Assembly: GCA_021732005.1 (NCBI GenBank)
Contig: JAKFVT010000063.1
Coordinates: 62,001-126,000 of the forward strand
Length of the DNA stretch: 64,000 nt
Direction of reading: 5' to 3'
Source of the DNA: Mycobacterium sp.
GTDB lineage: Bacteria > Actinomycetota > Actinomycetes > Mycobacteriales > Mycobacteriaceae
Shown piece after piece: positions 53,062-62,507 of the stretch (positions are counted from its first letter, which is position 1; each line of letters starts with the position of its first letter). Both the position numbers and the translations under genes were made by a program. Below the pieces are notes generated by a model that was given only the letters and a program-made list of their open reading frames with translations, was not told where the DNA came from and made no database searches.

Positions 53062-53875
53062 TTCCACGGCAGGCACCCGGCTGTTGCGGGCACCCCGCGG
53101 CTGGCGGCGGGTGCCCAGCATGGCCGGCCGGATGCAGACGTTCGCCTGGGTCGAGTTGCAGAAGCTGCGCCATGACCGCACCGAGCTGTTGACTCGCACG
53201 GTGCAGCCGGCGTTGTGGCTGTTGATCTTCGGGACGACGTTCAACCGTTTACATGTCATCGACACCGGCCCGGTGCCGTATCTGGAATTCCTGGCGCCCG
53301 GGATCATCGCGCAGTCGGCGCTGTTCATCTCGATCTTCTACGGCATCCAGATCATCTGGGACCGCGATGCCGGCATCCTGGCCAAGCTGATGGTGACCCC
53401 GGCGCCGGCGTCGGCGTTGGTGACGGGCAAGGCGTTCGCCGCAGGAGTGCGGTCGATCGCACAGGTGATCGGTGTTCTGGTCTTGGCCTACCTCATGGGG
53501 ATTGCGATGACGCACAACCCGTTGCGGATCGTGGCGGCGATGGGTGTGGTGATGCTCGGGTCGGCGTTCTTCGCCTGCCTGTCGATGACACTGGCGGGGC
53601 TGGTGCGCAATCGGGACCGGCTGATGGGCATCGGCCAGGCCATCACCATGCCGCTGTTCTTCGCCTCGAACGCGCTGTATCCGGTGGCAGTGATGCCGGA
53701 GTGGCTGCGCTGGTTGTCGCGGGTGAATCCGCTGAGCTACGAGGTTGATTCGCTGCGACTGCTGCTGGTGGGTATCCCGTCCGCGCATCCGTGGCTGGAC
53801 CTCGGTGTGCTGGCGCTGGCCGCGGTGCTCGGAATCGCCGCGGCGTCGGGATTGCTGCGCCGGCTGGTGCGCTAG
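53051..53875 (+). CDS. Drr-like ABC-2 permease
   Basis: A 274-residue membrane protein with six helices and the ABC-2 loop FYGIQIIWDRDAGILAKLMVTPAPASALVTGKAF. The segment MPLFFASNALYPVAVMPEWLRWLSRVNPLSYEVD is typical of DrrB-type exporters. It completes the MarR-controlled exporter. Two 30-bp direct repeats follow its stop. Confidence 0.9.
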   Translation: MPVDSTAGTRLLRAPRGWRRVPSMAGRMQTFAWVELQKLRHDRTELLTRTVQPALWLLIFGTTFNRLHVIDTGPVPYLEFLAPGIIAQSALFISIFYGIQIIWDRDAGILAKLMVTPAPASALVTGKAFAAGVRSIAQVIGVLVLAYLMGIAMTHNPLRIVAAMGVVMLGSAFFACLSMTLAGLVRNRDRLMGIGQAITMPLFFASNALYPVAVMPEWLRWLSRVNPLSYEVDSLRLLLVGIPSAHPWLDLGVLALAAVLGIAAASGLLRRLVR

Positions 53876-53880
53876 CGTTC

Positions 53881-53940
53881 GCGCCGAGCGTCACACCGGA
53901 GTCACGTTCGGCGCCGAGCGTCACACCAGAGTCACGTTCG
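53881..53940. repeat. Two tandem 30-bp repeats at a convergent junction
   Basis: The unit begins GCGCCGAGCGTCACACC. Copies at 53881-53910 and 53911-53940 differ at one base. The second copy provides the stop codon of the minus-strand Ddn-like gene (53932). Its inverted form resembles the element at 25134-25163. Confidence 0.92.
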
Positions 53941-54378
53941 CAGCGGATCGAAGCGGAACACCGCGAGCGTGCCTGCCAACGCCTCGAATTCGTCTGGCGT
54001 GCCTTGCTGCACCAGGCCCGAACGCTTGGCGAACATCACCCCGACGGGGACGTGTTCAGGAAACGCACGCAGCACCGGCTTGGCTTCCTCAGCCCCGAGT
54101 TGGACGATTCTGACCTGTCGTGATCGGCGGCCGCGGCTCAGCGTGCCTGCGCCGGCCGCCTTGGCATTGCGCGCCCAGTCAGCACCGGGATAGCCGGCCA
54201 CGGTGTACAAGCCGCCATCGAATTCGAAGGGGGTCATCGGTGTGCTGCGTAGCTTTCCGGACTTGCGACCCGGAACGGTGAGCACATAGGCGGGTCCGGT
54301 GTTCAGCCCGAGCCTCTGCACAGCCATCATGAATCGGTTCATCGGCTTGAGCCAACGCGGTGGTCGTGGGTTGGTCAT
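53932..54378 (-). CDS. Deazaflavin (F420)-dependent nitroreductase-like (Ddn family)
   Basis: A 148-residue DUF385/Ddn-family protein with the F420-binding stretch GPAYVLTVPGRKSGKLRSTPMTPFEFDGGLYTVAGYPGADWARN. It likely uses F420H2 to reduce quinones or other substrates. Its start shares one base with the stop of the NmrA-like gene. The last codons lie in a tandem repeat. Confidence 0.86.
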   Translation of the reverse strand: MTNPRPPRWLKPMNRFMMAVQRLGLNTGPAYVLTVPGRKSGKLRSTPMTPFEFDGGLYTVAGYPGADWARNAKAAGAGTLSRGRRSRQVRIVQLGAEEAKPVLRAFPEHVPVGVMFAKRSGLVQQGTPDEFEALAGTLAVFRFDPLRT

Positions 54379-55232
54379 CACATCTCCTTGGTGAACAGTG
54401 CGGCGTTCTCGCCGACCCATTGGGCGAAGGTCGTGGCGGGACGGTCGAGGACCTTCTCGACGTCGTGGGTGACAAGTGCGGGCGAGGTCGCGGTGGTCGC
54501 CAGCATCGCGATGTAGGCGTCGGCGAACTCTGCGGAAAAACCGTTGCCGATGAAGCGTTGTCGCACCAACGCGGCCGGTACTTCCTGATAGCGCAGCGGA
54601 CGGTTCAGCGCCCTCGCGACGGCCGCGACGAGTTCGGAGTTGGTCAACGATTGCGGCCCGGTCAACGGAATTCTCTGGCCGAGGAGGTCGTCGGTCAGCA
54701 AGGCACGCGCGGCAACGGCGGCGATGTCGGCTTCGGCGATCGGTGCGCTCGATGCCGAGGCGTACGGGCCGGCGACGATGTCACCCGCGCTGACCTGCGC
54801 TGCCCACATGCCGGGGAAGTTCGACGCGAAAACCGACGGACGCAGGCTGACCCACGGCACGCCGGATTCAATCGCGAATTGTTCGCACTCGCGGTTGCGG
54901 TCGCCGCGATACCGCGAAGGCTGGCGATCATCGTCGTCATCGGCATTGATCGCCGACAGCGCGACGAGCTTGTCGACACCGTGTTGTCGGGCCGCGGCCA
55001 CCACGTCGGCGAGCGCGGGGCCCAGCGCGCGGGAGTTGAGGAACACCGCCGACGCGCCGTCCAGGGCGTCCAGGGCGTCGGGCACTTCCTCGACGCTCGC
55101 CGGCAGCCTCGCTCCACCGGGGCGACGGGTCACCGCGCGCACGTGAACGCCGCCCTTCACCAGCAGCTCGACGAGCGGCCGGCCCACATTGCCGGTCGCT
55201 CCAGTCACCACAATGGTCATCTCGCGGGTCAT
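54378..55232 (-). CDS. NmrA-like NAD(P)-binding oxidoreductase
   Basis: A 284-residue atypical SDR with the motif VVTGATGNVGRPLVELLVKGG and no classical YxxxK. It resembles NmrA/QorB-type proteins, which sense NADP or reduce quinones. ATG 55232 follows GAGAAAGGA. It is first in the operon with the Ddn-like gene. The promoter matches the ECF41 type and is divergent from the sigma gene. Epimerase-like targets are typical partners of ECF41 sigma factors. Confidence 0.86.
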   Translation of the reverse strand: MTREMTIVVTGATGNVGRPLVELLVKGGVHVRAVTRRPGGARLPASVEEVPDALDALDGASAVFLNSRALGPALADVVAAARQHGVDKLVALSAINADDDDDRQPSRYRGDRNRECEQFAIESGVPWVSLRPSVFASNFPGMWAAQVSAGDIVAGPYASASSAPIAEADIAAVAARALLTDDLLGQRIPLTGPQSLTNSELVAAVARALNRPLRYQEVPAALVRQRFIGNGFSAEFADAYIAMLATTATSPALVTHDVEKVLDRPATTFAQWVGENAALFTKEM

Positions 55233-55263
55233 CTCGAGTCCTTTCTCCTCGGTTACAAACAAG

Positions 55264-55290
55264 GACGGGATAACGCCATGCGAAGTGACA
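55264..55290 (-). promoter_or_regulatory. ECF41-type promoter for the NmrA/Ddn operon
   Basis: On the minus strand TGTCACT (55290-55284) is followed by 16 bases and CGTC (55267-55264). This matches the published ECF41 promoter (TGTCACA, N16, CGTC) except for one base. The start codon at 55232 is 31 bp downstream. Confidence 0.72.
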
Positions 55291-55335
55291 GCCGGCAGCG
55301 GTAACTTTTTGCCATGCCGATTCGTCGTCTATGAC

Positions 55336-56187
55336 ATGAGCGAAGCGTTTTCCGGCCTGTTGCTGGCCCACCGCCCGTATCTGATCAATCTGGCCTACCA
55401 GATGGTCGGCGACATCGGCGATGCGGAAGACATTGTGCAGGAAGCGTTCCTGCGGCTGTCGATGACCGACATCGAGGGCATCGATGACCCGCGGGGCTGG
55501 CTCACCGTGGTCAGCAGCAGACTGTGCCTCGATCACGTGCGGTCGGCCCGGCACCGACGGGTGACCACCGCCGGACCCGAGTTGATGGAGCGCCGGACGC
55601 CGCTGAACCACAGCGCCGTGGCCGATCCGGGCGACCGGGTCACCCTTGATGACGCGGTCAATGATGCGCTGTTCGAGGTGCTCGGCAGGCTCAGCCCACC
55701 CGAGCGGGTGGCGTTCGTGCTGCACGACGTATTCCGGGTGCCGTTCGACGACATCGCCGAGACCGTGGGCCGCCCGGCCGCGGCGTGCCGTCAGTTGGCT
55801 CGCCGCGCGCGCATGAAGATCCGCGCCGCTGCACCCGTCACCGCCGTGGTCAACGACACCGAACACCACCTGGTCACCGAGCGGTTCATCGCCGCCTGCG
55901 CCGACGGCGACCTGGCGGCCCTGACCGAGGTACTGGCACCCGATGTGTGGGGTGCCGGCACGATCCTGGCCGATCCGGCACCACCACCGCAGGTGAACCA
56001 CGGCCCGCTGGCTGTCGGCACGAACCTGCTGCGCTACCTCACCGACGCGACGCTCGTCAGCGGTCCGGTAGGGCGGCCCGTCGTGCTGGCCTTCAGCGAG
56101 CGTCGTCTGTTCGCCGTCGTCGTCCTCACCGTCCGAGACGGTCTGGTCACCAAGATCGAGGCGACCGCGGATCCGTCCGCGCGCTGA
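55336..56187 (+). CDS. sigI: ECF sigma factor, SigI-like (ECF41-related)
   Basis: A 283-residue sigma factor. Region 2 is YLINLAYQMVGDIGDAEDIVQEAFLRLS, region 4 is LSPPERVAFVLHDVFRVPFDDIAETVGRPAAACRQLARRAR, and a SnoaL-like C-terminal domain (about 180-283) acts as an internal regulator in this class. It resembles M. tuberculosis SigI closely. The DGGGK-type motif of standard ECF41 factors is not seen. It is divergent from the NmrA/Ddn operon, whose promoter fits the class. Confidence 0.84.
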   Translation: MSEAFSGLLLAHRPYLINLAYQMVGDIGDAEDIVQEAFLRLSMTDIEGIDDPRGWLTVVSSRLCLDHVRSARHRRVTTAGPELMERRTPLNHSAVADPGDRVTLDDAVNDALFEVLGRLSPPERVAFVLHDVFRVPFDDIAETVGRPAAACRQLARRARMKIRAAAPVTAVVNDTEHHLVTERFIAACADGDLAALTEVLAPDVWGAGTILADPAPPPQVNHGPLAVGTNLLRYLTDATLVSGPVGRPVVLAFSERRLFAVVVLTVRDGLVTKIEATADPSAR

Positions 56188-56232
56188 CTTCTTGTTGCCG
56201 CCCTTCACCTCGGCCTGTGAAAGTCTTGTGCC

Positions 56233-57171
56233 TCATGAGATTCGGACCGAAGCCTCATCACCGTGCGTGCGTTGAGCTGGCAACGCCGGGTACACCGGTC
56301 CTACGGACGCAGCCGATGGATCCGCTCGAAAAGTAGTTGTCTGACTGATGAAGTCGTCGATGAGCTCCGCGACCTCGGTGGGACGCTCAGCCTGCGGGAA
56401 GTGCCCGACGCCGCTGAGCACTTCAAGCCGGATGTCAGGGCGGACTTCCTGTACGGCGTAGGCGTGCTCGACGGGGATGATGGCGTCCTGGTCGCCCCAG
56501 ATCGCCATGATGGGCAGATCCTTCCTCGAGCTCAGACGGCTCAGCGCGCTGACGCACTGTCCGCGGTAATCGACAACGGAACGTAGCGTGCGCAGGAATG
56601 CCTGCCGAGTCGCAGCGTCGGACAGCGAGCTGTAGGAGCGCCATATCTCTTCACCGCGCGGTGAGGACATGCCAATCTTGTGGAACCAGGACCAGACCCG
56701 CTCGCCGGCGTTCAGTACCGGTTGGGGAGCGATGATCGGCATGATCAGCTCCGCGCCGGGGGCCGACAGCATTCGCAGGGTCAAACCCACGTCGGGACCC
56801 AAACCACCACTGTCGACGAGGATGAGTCGCTCACAGTAGTCGGGGTGCTGGTAGCTGAATTGCATTGCCACCCCGCCGCCGAGGGAGTGACCGACGATTG
56901 TTGCGCGGCGGATGCCGAGCTCGTCGAACAGGTCACGGAGCACCGCCGCGAACGCGCCCAGCGAGTAGTCGCTGCGTGGTTTGGCGGACTGGCCGTGACC
57001 CGGCAGGTCGGGCGCCACCACCCGGTACTTGCGCGACAACGGGCGGATCACCGACCGCCAGGTCTGCGAGCTACCGGCCATGCCGTGCAGCAACATGATC
57101 ACCTCACCCTCACCCTCGTCGACGTAGGCGAGGCGGTCGCCGTGCAGGTCGAGATACTTCAGGTCGTCCAT
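56233..57171 (-). CDS. Alpha/beta hydrolase
   Basis: A 312-residue alpha/beta hydrolase. The nucleophile elbow is VGHSLGGGVA, the oxyanion region LLHGMAGSSQTW, the acid in IWGDQDAIIP and the catalytic histidine in GVGHFPQAERP. It follows the second desaturase gene by 27 bp and may act on its lipid product, for example as an esterase or thioesterase. The substrate is unknown. Confidence 0.88.
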   Translation of the reverse strand: MDDLKYLDLHGDRLAYVDEGEGEVIMLLHGMAGSSQTWRSVIRPLSRKYRVVAPDLPGHGQSAKPRSDYSLGAFAAVLRDLFDELGIRRATIVGHSLGGGVAMQFSYQHPDYCERLILVDSGGLGPDVGLTLRMLSAPGAELIMPIIAPQPVLNAGERVWSWFHKIGMSSPRGEEIWRSYSSLSDAATRQAFLRTLRSVVDYRGQCVSALSRLSSRKDLPIMAIWGDQDAIIPVEHAYAVQEVRPDIRLEVLSGVGHFPQAERPTEVAELIDDFISQTTTFRADPSAASVGPVYPALPAQRTHGDEASVRIS

Positions 57172-57198
57172 CTGGTCATCCTTGGAATAGGAGTGAAA

Positions 57199-58290
57199 TT
57201 ACTGGGGAGAGTTGGGCAAAGACAGCCGGATGATCTTCTTCCAGGCCGACGCGACCTGCTTGGGTAGTGGGCCGCTGGTGTAGGTCAGCCCGTAGCGCTC
57301 GAAGACATCCTCGACCTTGGGGGCGATCTCCTGGTAGCGGTTGCTTGGCAGGTCGGGATACAGGTGGTGTTCAATCTGGTATGAGAGGTTGCCTGTCATG
57401 AAATGCATTGCGCGACTTCCGGATATGTTCGCCGAACCGAGCATCTGGCGCAGATACCACTGGCCGCGGGTCTCGCCCTCGATCGAGCTCTTGGCGAAGG
57501 TTTCCACTCCTTCGGGAAAGTGTCCGCACATGATGACCGAGTGTGTCCACAGGTTGCGGACGAGGTTGGCGGTCAGATTGGCGGTCAGGGTGGTCAACGC
57601 TGAGGGACCTGACAACAGGGGGTGCAAAACATAGTCGCGGGTGGCGTGACGGCGGATCTTGGCGAGGACCTTCCTGCCGCGGGCACGGAAGTCCTCTTTG
57701 TCCACGCGGCCTTTGAGGTACTTGCCGATCTGCAAGTCATAGAAGGCGATTCCGTACTGGAAGAAGCAGGCGTTGACGGCGTTCGACAGCGGCTGCACCA
57801 GGTACAGCGGGGTCCAGCGTTGCTCTTCGGCGACGCGCATGATGCCGTAGCCCAGGTCATTGTCCCTACCGCGGACGTTGGTGTAGGTGTGGTGCAACTC
57901 GTTGTGCGAGTGCTTCCACAGCTCGGCCGGTGAGGCGTTGTCCCACTCCCAGGTGGTGGAGTGGATGCTGGGATCGCGCATCCAGTCCCATTGGCCGTGC
58001 ATGACATTGTGGCCGATCTCCATGTTCTCGATGATCTTCGACATCGACAGCCCGATGGTTCCGGCGAGCCAGGCGGGCGGGAACAGGGAGAACAGCAGGA
58101 TGGCGCGGCTGCTGAGCTCGATCTTGCGTTGCGCGTCAATCACTTTGCGGATGTAGGCCGCGTCGCGTTCACCGCGGCTGGCGATGACCTGATCGCGGAT
58201 GGCGTCGAGTTCGACCCCGAGATTCTCGATGTCGGCGTCGGTCAAATGAGTGGTGATGCTGTCGACGGGTGGCTCGTGCAGAGCGGTCAT
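57199..58290 (-). CDS. Second fatty acid desaturase, DesA3-like paralogue
   Basis: A 363-residue membrane di-iron desaturase with histidine boxes HNVMH, HSHNELHH and QIEHH. It is a clear paralogue of the desaturase at 34.9-36.0 kb. ATG 58290 follows AGAAGGG. It sits between its reductase (43 bp upstream) and an alpha/beta hydrolase. Regiospecificity cannot be read from sequence. Confidence 0.9.
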   Translation of the reverse strand: MTALHEPPVDSITTHLTDADIENLGVELDAIRDQVIASRGERDAAYIRKVIDAQRKIELSSRAILLFSLFPPAWLAGTIGLSMSKIIENMEIGHNVMHGQWDWMRDPSIHSTTWEWDNASPAELWKHSHNELHHTYTNVRGRDNDLGYGIMRVAEEQRWTPLYLVQPLSNAVNACFFQYGIAFYDLQIGKYLKGRVDKEDFRARGRKVLAKIRRHATRDYVLHPLLSGPSALTTLTANLTANLVRNLWTHSVIMCGHFPEGVETFAKSSIEGETRGQWYLRQMLGSANISGSRAMHFMTGNLSYQIEHHLYPDLPSNRYQEIAPKVEDVFERYGLTYTSGPLPKQVASAWKKIIRLSLPNSPQ

Positions 58291-58333
58291 GTCGGTGTGC
58301 CCTTCTGAAGTAGTGGGAGTTCGATTCGGTGGG

Positions 58334-59428
58334 TCAGAGCGCGATATCGCACTGCCCGGCGGCCGCGGAGACGCAGGTCTGGATGACAACACCGTCTCCT
58401 TCGGCGGCGGTGGTGACATCGCCGGTGCGTAGGTCGCGCACGGCTCCCTGTCGAAGTGGGGCGACGCAGCCGAAACAGATGCCCATCCGGCAGCCCGAGG
58501 GCATCAGCACCCCGGCGGCTTCGCCTGCGTCGAGCAGGCTTTCGGTGCCGTCGGTCTCGACGGTGATCCCGGTGGTGGAGAAGGTGGCGGTGCCGGCTGC
58601 GCCGGTGTCGATGACAGTGGGGCGGAACCGTTCAGTGTGTAACCGTTCGCTGAGATCTGCTGCGGCCCAGTCTAACTCGAGAGCGTCGAGCATGCCCGCG
58701 GGTCCGCATGCCCAGGTGTGGCGATCGGACAGGTCGGCGACCAGATCGTGAAGTCTGCCGACGTCGAGCATGCCGTCGGTGTCGGTGTTGATTTCGATGA
58801 GCTTGATCACCCCTTGGGTGGCGAGCATCCGCAGTTCGCCACCGAAGATGACCTCCTCGGCGGTCGGTGCGGAATGGACCACGACGACATCGGACGACGC
58901 GGCTCGATCCATGTTGCGCAGCATTCCCATCACGGGGGTGATGCCGCTCCCGGCCGTGACGAACAGCGCCTTGGCCGGCGCCGGTGTGCCGAGGGTGAAC
59001 TCCCCGGCTGCCTGGTCGAGCTGGATGACGGTTCCGGCGGTGGCGCGCCGCACCAGGTAGTTGCTCACGGTCCCATCGGGGATGGCCTTGACGGTGATCG
59101 AGACGCAGCCGTCGGGCCGGTCGGTGGTCGAGGTCAGTGAGTAGGTGCGCCACTGGCGGACACCGTCGACGTCGACACCGATACGCGCGTACTGGCCGGG
59201 AACGTGGCCTTGCCATTGCCGGCCCGGCTTGATCACCAGGGTGACCGCGTCGCGGGTCTCGGGGTGGATCGCCTCGATCCGTCCGCGCAGGGCGGCGCCC
59301 GAGCGCAGGGGATCGATCACGTCGAGGTAGTCGGCGGGGACCAGTGGTGTGGTGAGCCGCTCGGCGAAGTTCAGCATCCGCCCGCGCAAGCGTGCGGCGG
59401 GGCGGACGTGAGGTGCGGTCGTGGTCAT
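58334..59428 (-). CDS. Second ferredoxin reductase for desaturation
   Basis: A 364-residue reductase. The FAD motif is RTYSLTS, the NAD(P) part ALFVTAGSGITPVMGML and ACGPAGMLDAL. The C-terminal [2Fe-2S] domain has cysteines in SGCRMGICFGCVAPLRQGAV and QTCVSAAAG. It pairs with the desaturase downstream, as in the first system at 36.0-37.1 kb. ATG 59428 opens the operon, divergent from a PucR-type regulator. Confidence 0.9.
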   Translation of the reverse strand: MTTTAPHVRPAARLRGRMLNFAERLTTPLVPADYLDVIDPLRSGAALRGRIEAIHPETRDAVTLVIKPGRQWQGHVPGQYARIGVDVDGVRQWRTYSLTSTTDRPDGCVSITVKAIPDGTVSNYLVRRATAGTVIQLDQAAGEFTLGTPAPAKALFVTAGSGITPVMGMLRNMDRAASSDVVVVHSAPTAEEVIFGGELRMLATQGVIKLIEINTDTDGMLDVGRLHDLVADLSDRHTWACGPAGMLDALELDWAAADLSERLHTERFRPTVIDTGAAGTATFSTTGITVETDGTESLLDAGEAAGVLMPSGCRMGICFGCVAPLRQGAVRDLRTGDVTTAAEGDGVVIQTCVSAAAGQCDIAL

Positions 59429-59481
59429 ATCCCCACTCTCTATCGCCAAGCGTATAAAATCTTGACCGAGCGGTGTGAAAG

Positions 59482-60711
59482 ATGGTTCAGTTTTTGTCTG
59501 TAAGGAGTAAATTGTCCGGTACCGAGGGGCGCCTGACCGGATTGGCATTCGATCCGGACGTGGTCGCGTCACTGGAGGCGGTGCTGCCGCGGATGGCCGA
59601 GCGCACAGTGGCTGCGGTCATTGCCGAGGTGCCCGCCTACGCCGACCCGTTCAGCGGGCGGATGGGCCCCAATATCGAGAACGCCGTGCAGAACGCCCTG
59701 GGGTCATTTCTGCGCCTGGCCATTCGTGCGGAGGATTCCGATTCGTCGCCGTCGCTGTCGCCGGCCCTCGACGGCGCCTACGAACTCGGTCGCGGCGAAG
59801 CCCGCAACGGCCGTTCCATCGACGTGTTGCTGTCGGCGTATCGGGTTGGCGCGCGGGTGGCCTGGCGCGAGCTGTCCGAGACTGCCGTCAGTGCCGGGTT
59901 GTCGGCCAAGATTGTCGCCCGGTTCGCCGAGCTGGTGTTCGCGTTCATCGACGAGCTGTCGGCATCGAGCGTGTCCGGACACGCCGACGAACTCGCCACC
60001 GCCGGCCGGGTCCGCCAGCGCTACCTCGATATCCTCACCGCCCAGCTACTCGCCGGTGACAGCCCGGAGACACTGCACGCCAGCGCGGAGCGCGCGAACT
60101 GGCCTGTGCCGCAGACGCTTACCGCAGTGTTGTTGCCGATGGCCCGAGGCCGTGGAATGGCGCCGTTGTTCAGCGGTGAGGTTCTGCAGGCCACCGAGGA
60201 CCTGCCGGGTCTGGATTTGGCGGAGTCGTGGTCGGTGACGCTGGTTCCCGACATGGACGGGGGACGTCGGCCGCTGCTGCTTTCGACGCTCGCGGGCCGC
60301 CACGCTGTCGTGGGCCCCTCGCGCCCTTGGTTGTTGGTCCGCACCTCCTATGAACGTGCGGTCCGGAGCCGCCACCTGCCCGCCGCGGGCGACGGCGTCC
60401 TCGACACCGACGAACATCTGGTGGACATCGTGCTCGGCGCCGACCCGGACGCCGCTCACGATCTGCGAGAACGAGCGCTGGCCCCCCTGCAGGGATTGCG
60501 TACCAACACCGTTGAGCGCCTGATCGAGACGTTGCGGGCATGGCTGCTGCACCAGGGGCAGCGCGATGCCATCGCCTCAGCGCTGTTCGTTCATCCGCAA
60601 ACCGTGCGCTACCGGATGAATCAGTTGCGCGACCTGTACGGCGATCGCCTCAACGAACCGGAGACCATCCTGGAGTTGACCGTGGCGCTGGGGATGCACC
60701 CGGGAAATTGA
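59482..60711 (+). CDS. PucR-family transcriptional regulator
   Basis: A 409-residue regulator with a C-terminal PucR/CdaR helix-turn-helix (LRAWLLHQGQRDAIASALFVHPQTVRYRMNQLRDLYGDRL). An N-terminal helical sensory part (about 20-180) precedes a GGDEF-like middle domain. It is divergent from the reductase-desaturase-hydrolase operon by 53 bp and is its likely regulator. That differs from the TetR used by the first system. The signal is unknown. Confidence 0.85.
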   Translation: MVQFLSVRSKLSGTEGRLTGLAFDPDVVASLEAVLPRMAERTVAAVIAEVPAYADPFSGRMGPNIENAVQNALGSFLRLAIRAEDSDSSPSLSPALDGAYELGRGEARNGRSIDVLLSAYRVGARVAWRELSETAVSAGLSAKIVARFAELVFAFIDELSASSVSGHADELATAGRVRQRYLDILTAQLLAGDSPETLHASAERANWPVPQTLTAVLLPMARGRGMAPLFSGEVLQATEDLPGLDLAESWSVTLVPDMDGGRRPLLLSTLAGRHAVVGPSRPWLLVRTSYERAVRSRHLPAAGDGVLDTDEHLVDIVLGADPDAAHDLRERALAPLQGLRTNTVERLIETLRAWLLHQGQRDAIASALFVHPQTVRYRMNQLRDLYGDRLNEPETILELTVALGMHPGN

Positions 60712-60712
60712 G

Positions 60713-62317
60713 CTACCGCGCGTCTCGCACCGCAAGATAGTGCTCGGACACCGGTATCCCGTCGGTGTGCCGCGCGACGGCTTCCTCGATGAGGCGATCC
60801 TGACCCGTGAGCCGGGTGTAGTGCTGGTGCATGTGCTCGCCCCAGGACCGCACGACGAACGTCTCCACGAACGTCGACTCGTGTTCGATGCTGCGAAACA
60901 GCCGCCATTGCGATGCCCCGGTGCGCTGCCGCGATCGACCGAGGACCGCCATCGCTGCCAGGAAGGCCTCCTCATCCGACGACGCGACGCGGTAGGACGT
61001 CAGCACCAGAACCGGACCGTCCAGGGGCTCGGGCTCGAAGACCAGGGTCGGCTCGGGCCAGTGCGAGGAAGGCGTCAGGTCGAGCTTGCTCGTGTTTGCG
61101 TGCAGCGGCCACCACATCGAGGACAGTCCGCACAGCGCCAACAGTCCCGCGCTTGCCAGCAGGCTGGTGGCGCTGGTGGTTGCTCCGGCGAGCACGCCCC
61201 ACAGCACCGAACCGAACGCCTGCCCGCCCATGAAGATCAGCTGATACACCGACAGCCCACGGGCACGCACCCATGCGGGCAGGCTCAGTTGCATCGAGGC
61301 GTTCAACGTCGACAGCGACAGCAGCCAGGACGCACCCCCGACGATCAAGGCCGCCATCACCGCCGCGAAGACAGGTACCAATGCCAATACGACCGTGGCC
61401 ACGGTGAAGCCCGCCGCACCGACCGTCAGCAAGGCGTTCTGCCCGAACCGCGCTCGCAGCCGGGACAGCAGGAACGCGCCGAGTACCGCACCCAAACCCA
61501 GCGCTCCCAGAAGCAGCCCATAGCCCGAAGACGACAAGCCGAGCTGGTTTGCCGCGATCACCGGCAGCAGACCCCACAGCGCACTCGCGGGTCCGATGAA
61601 CAGCGCCGCCCGTAGCAGAATCCGCCGCACGATCGGCGAACTGCGGATAAAACGTCCGCCCGCACTCAGCGCTGCCAGGGCCCGCTCGGGAGGATAACCG
61701 TTCACGACGGGAGGCCGGCGCCACCGGGCGAGCACGAACACGATTCCGATGAAGGACACCGCATTGAGCGCGAACACCAACGTAGGGCCGGACAGCGATA
61801 CCAGCACGCCGGCGATCGCCGGCCCGATCGCCCGGGCGCCATTGAGGCTCATGCTGCCCAACGCAGCAGCTGCCGGAATCTGTTCGGATGGAACGAGATC
61901 GGGCTGAATCGCCTGCCACGCCGGGGCGGTGAGCGCCTGTCCGCAACCGATCACGAACAACAACATCAGCAGCACCGCCGGGGTCGTCAGCCCTGCACCG
62001 GTCAGCATGGCGAGCAGACCCACCCCGGCGGCCATCGCGCCCTGCGTCGCGATGAGCAGCCGGCGGCGGTCGACTAGATCGGCGAGGACCCCCGACGGCA
62101 ACGCCAGCAGCACCACCGGCAACGTCGTCGCGGTCTGCACCAGCGGAACCAAGACTGCGGCGCGCGGATCGCCGACGAGCATCCACTGCGCCCCGACGGT
62201 CTGCATCCAGGTGCCGAGATTGGAGACGAGTTGCGCGATCCACAGCGCGCGGTAGATCGGTGATCGCAGCGGCGCCCAGGTCGAAGTCGGCCGCGCCGAT
62301 TGGCCTGCCGATATCAT
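60713..62317 (-). CDS. MFS transporter with C-terminal ABM-like domain (MFS_3)
   Basis: A 534-residue protein. Residues 1-410 form a 12-helix MFS domain (WIAQLVSNLGTWMQTVGAQWMLV, DLVDRRRLLIATQGAM, GARAIGPAIAGVLV). A C-terminal soluble part (about 430-534) resembles the monooxygenase/ABM-like tail of MFS_3 exporters (EntS-like). ATG 62317 follows GGGGGAG; a GTG at 62362 is less likely. It is an exporter of unknown substrate and is convergent with pucR with a 1-bp gap. Confidence 0.85.
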   Translation of the reverse strand: MISAGQSARPTSTWAPLRSPIYRALWIAQLVSNLGTWMQTVGAQWMLVGDPRAAVLVPLVQTATTLPVVLLALPSGVLADLVDRRRLLIATQGAMAAGVGLLAMLTGAGLTTPAVLLMLLFVIGCGQALTAPAWQAIQPDLVPSEQIPAAAALGSMSLNGARAIGPAIAGVLVSLSGPTLVFALNAVSFIGIVFVLARWRRPPVVNGYPPERALAALSAGGRFIRSSPIVRRILLRAALFIGPASALWGLLPVIAANQLGLSSSGYGLLLGALGLGAVLGAFLLSRLRARFGQNALLTVGAAGFTVATVVLALVPVFAAVMAALIVGGASWLLSLSTLNASMQLSLPAWVRARGLSVYQLIFMGGQAFGSVLWGVLAGATTSATSLLASAGLLALCGLSSMWWPLHANTSKLDLTPSSHWPEPTLVFEPEPLDGPVLVLTSYRVASSDEEAFLAAMAVLGRSRQRTGASQWRLFRSIEHESTFVETFVVRSWGEHMHQHYTRLTGQDRLIEEAVARHTDGIPVSEHYLAVRDAR

Positions 62318-62507
62318 CCGCCGCTCCCCCGTATCGCCTCCCGAATACTGTAGAAGAGCCACAATCCAAACCTGGGGTGACGGCAGCCGGCGAGGTACGG
62401 CACGGGGCCGACTGCCGACCGCGTTTCACCAATCGCGCTCGCTGAGGCGCTGACGCACACGGCCCGTCGCATGCCCACTATGCGGCGCATCAGTCCCGCT
62501 TCATAGA

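Noticed and set aside
55336..56187. SigJ assignment for the sigma factor
   Set aside because: Sequence as recalled is closer to SigI, and the usual ECF41/SigJ DGGGK motif is not seen.
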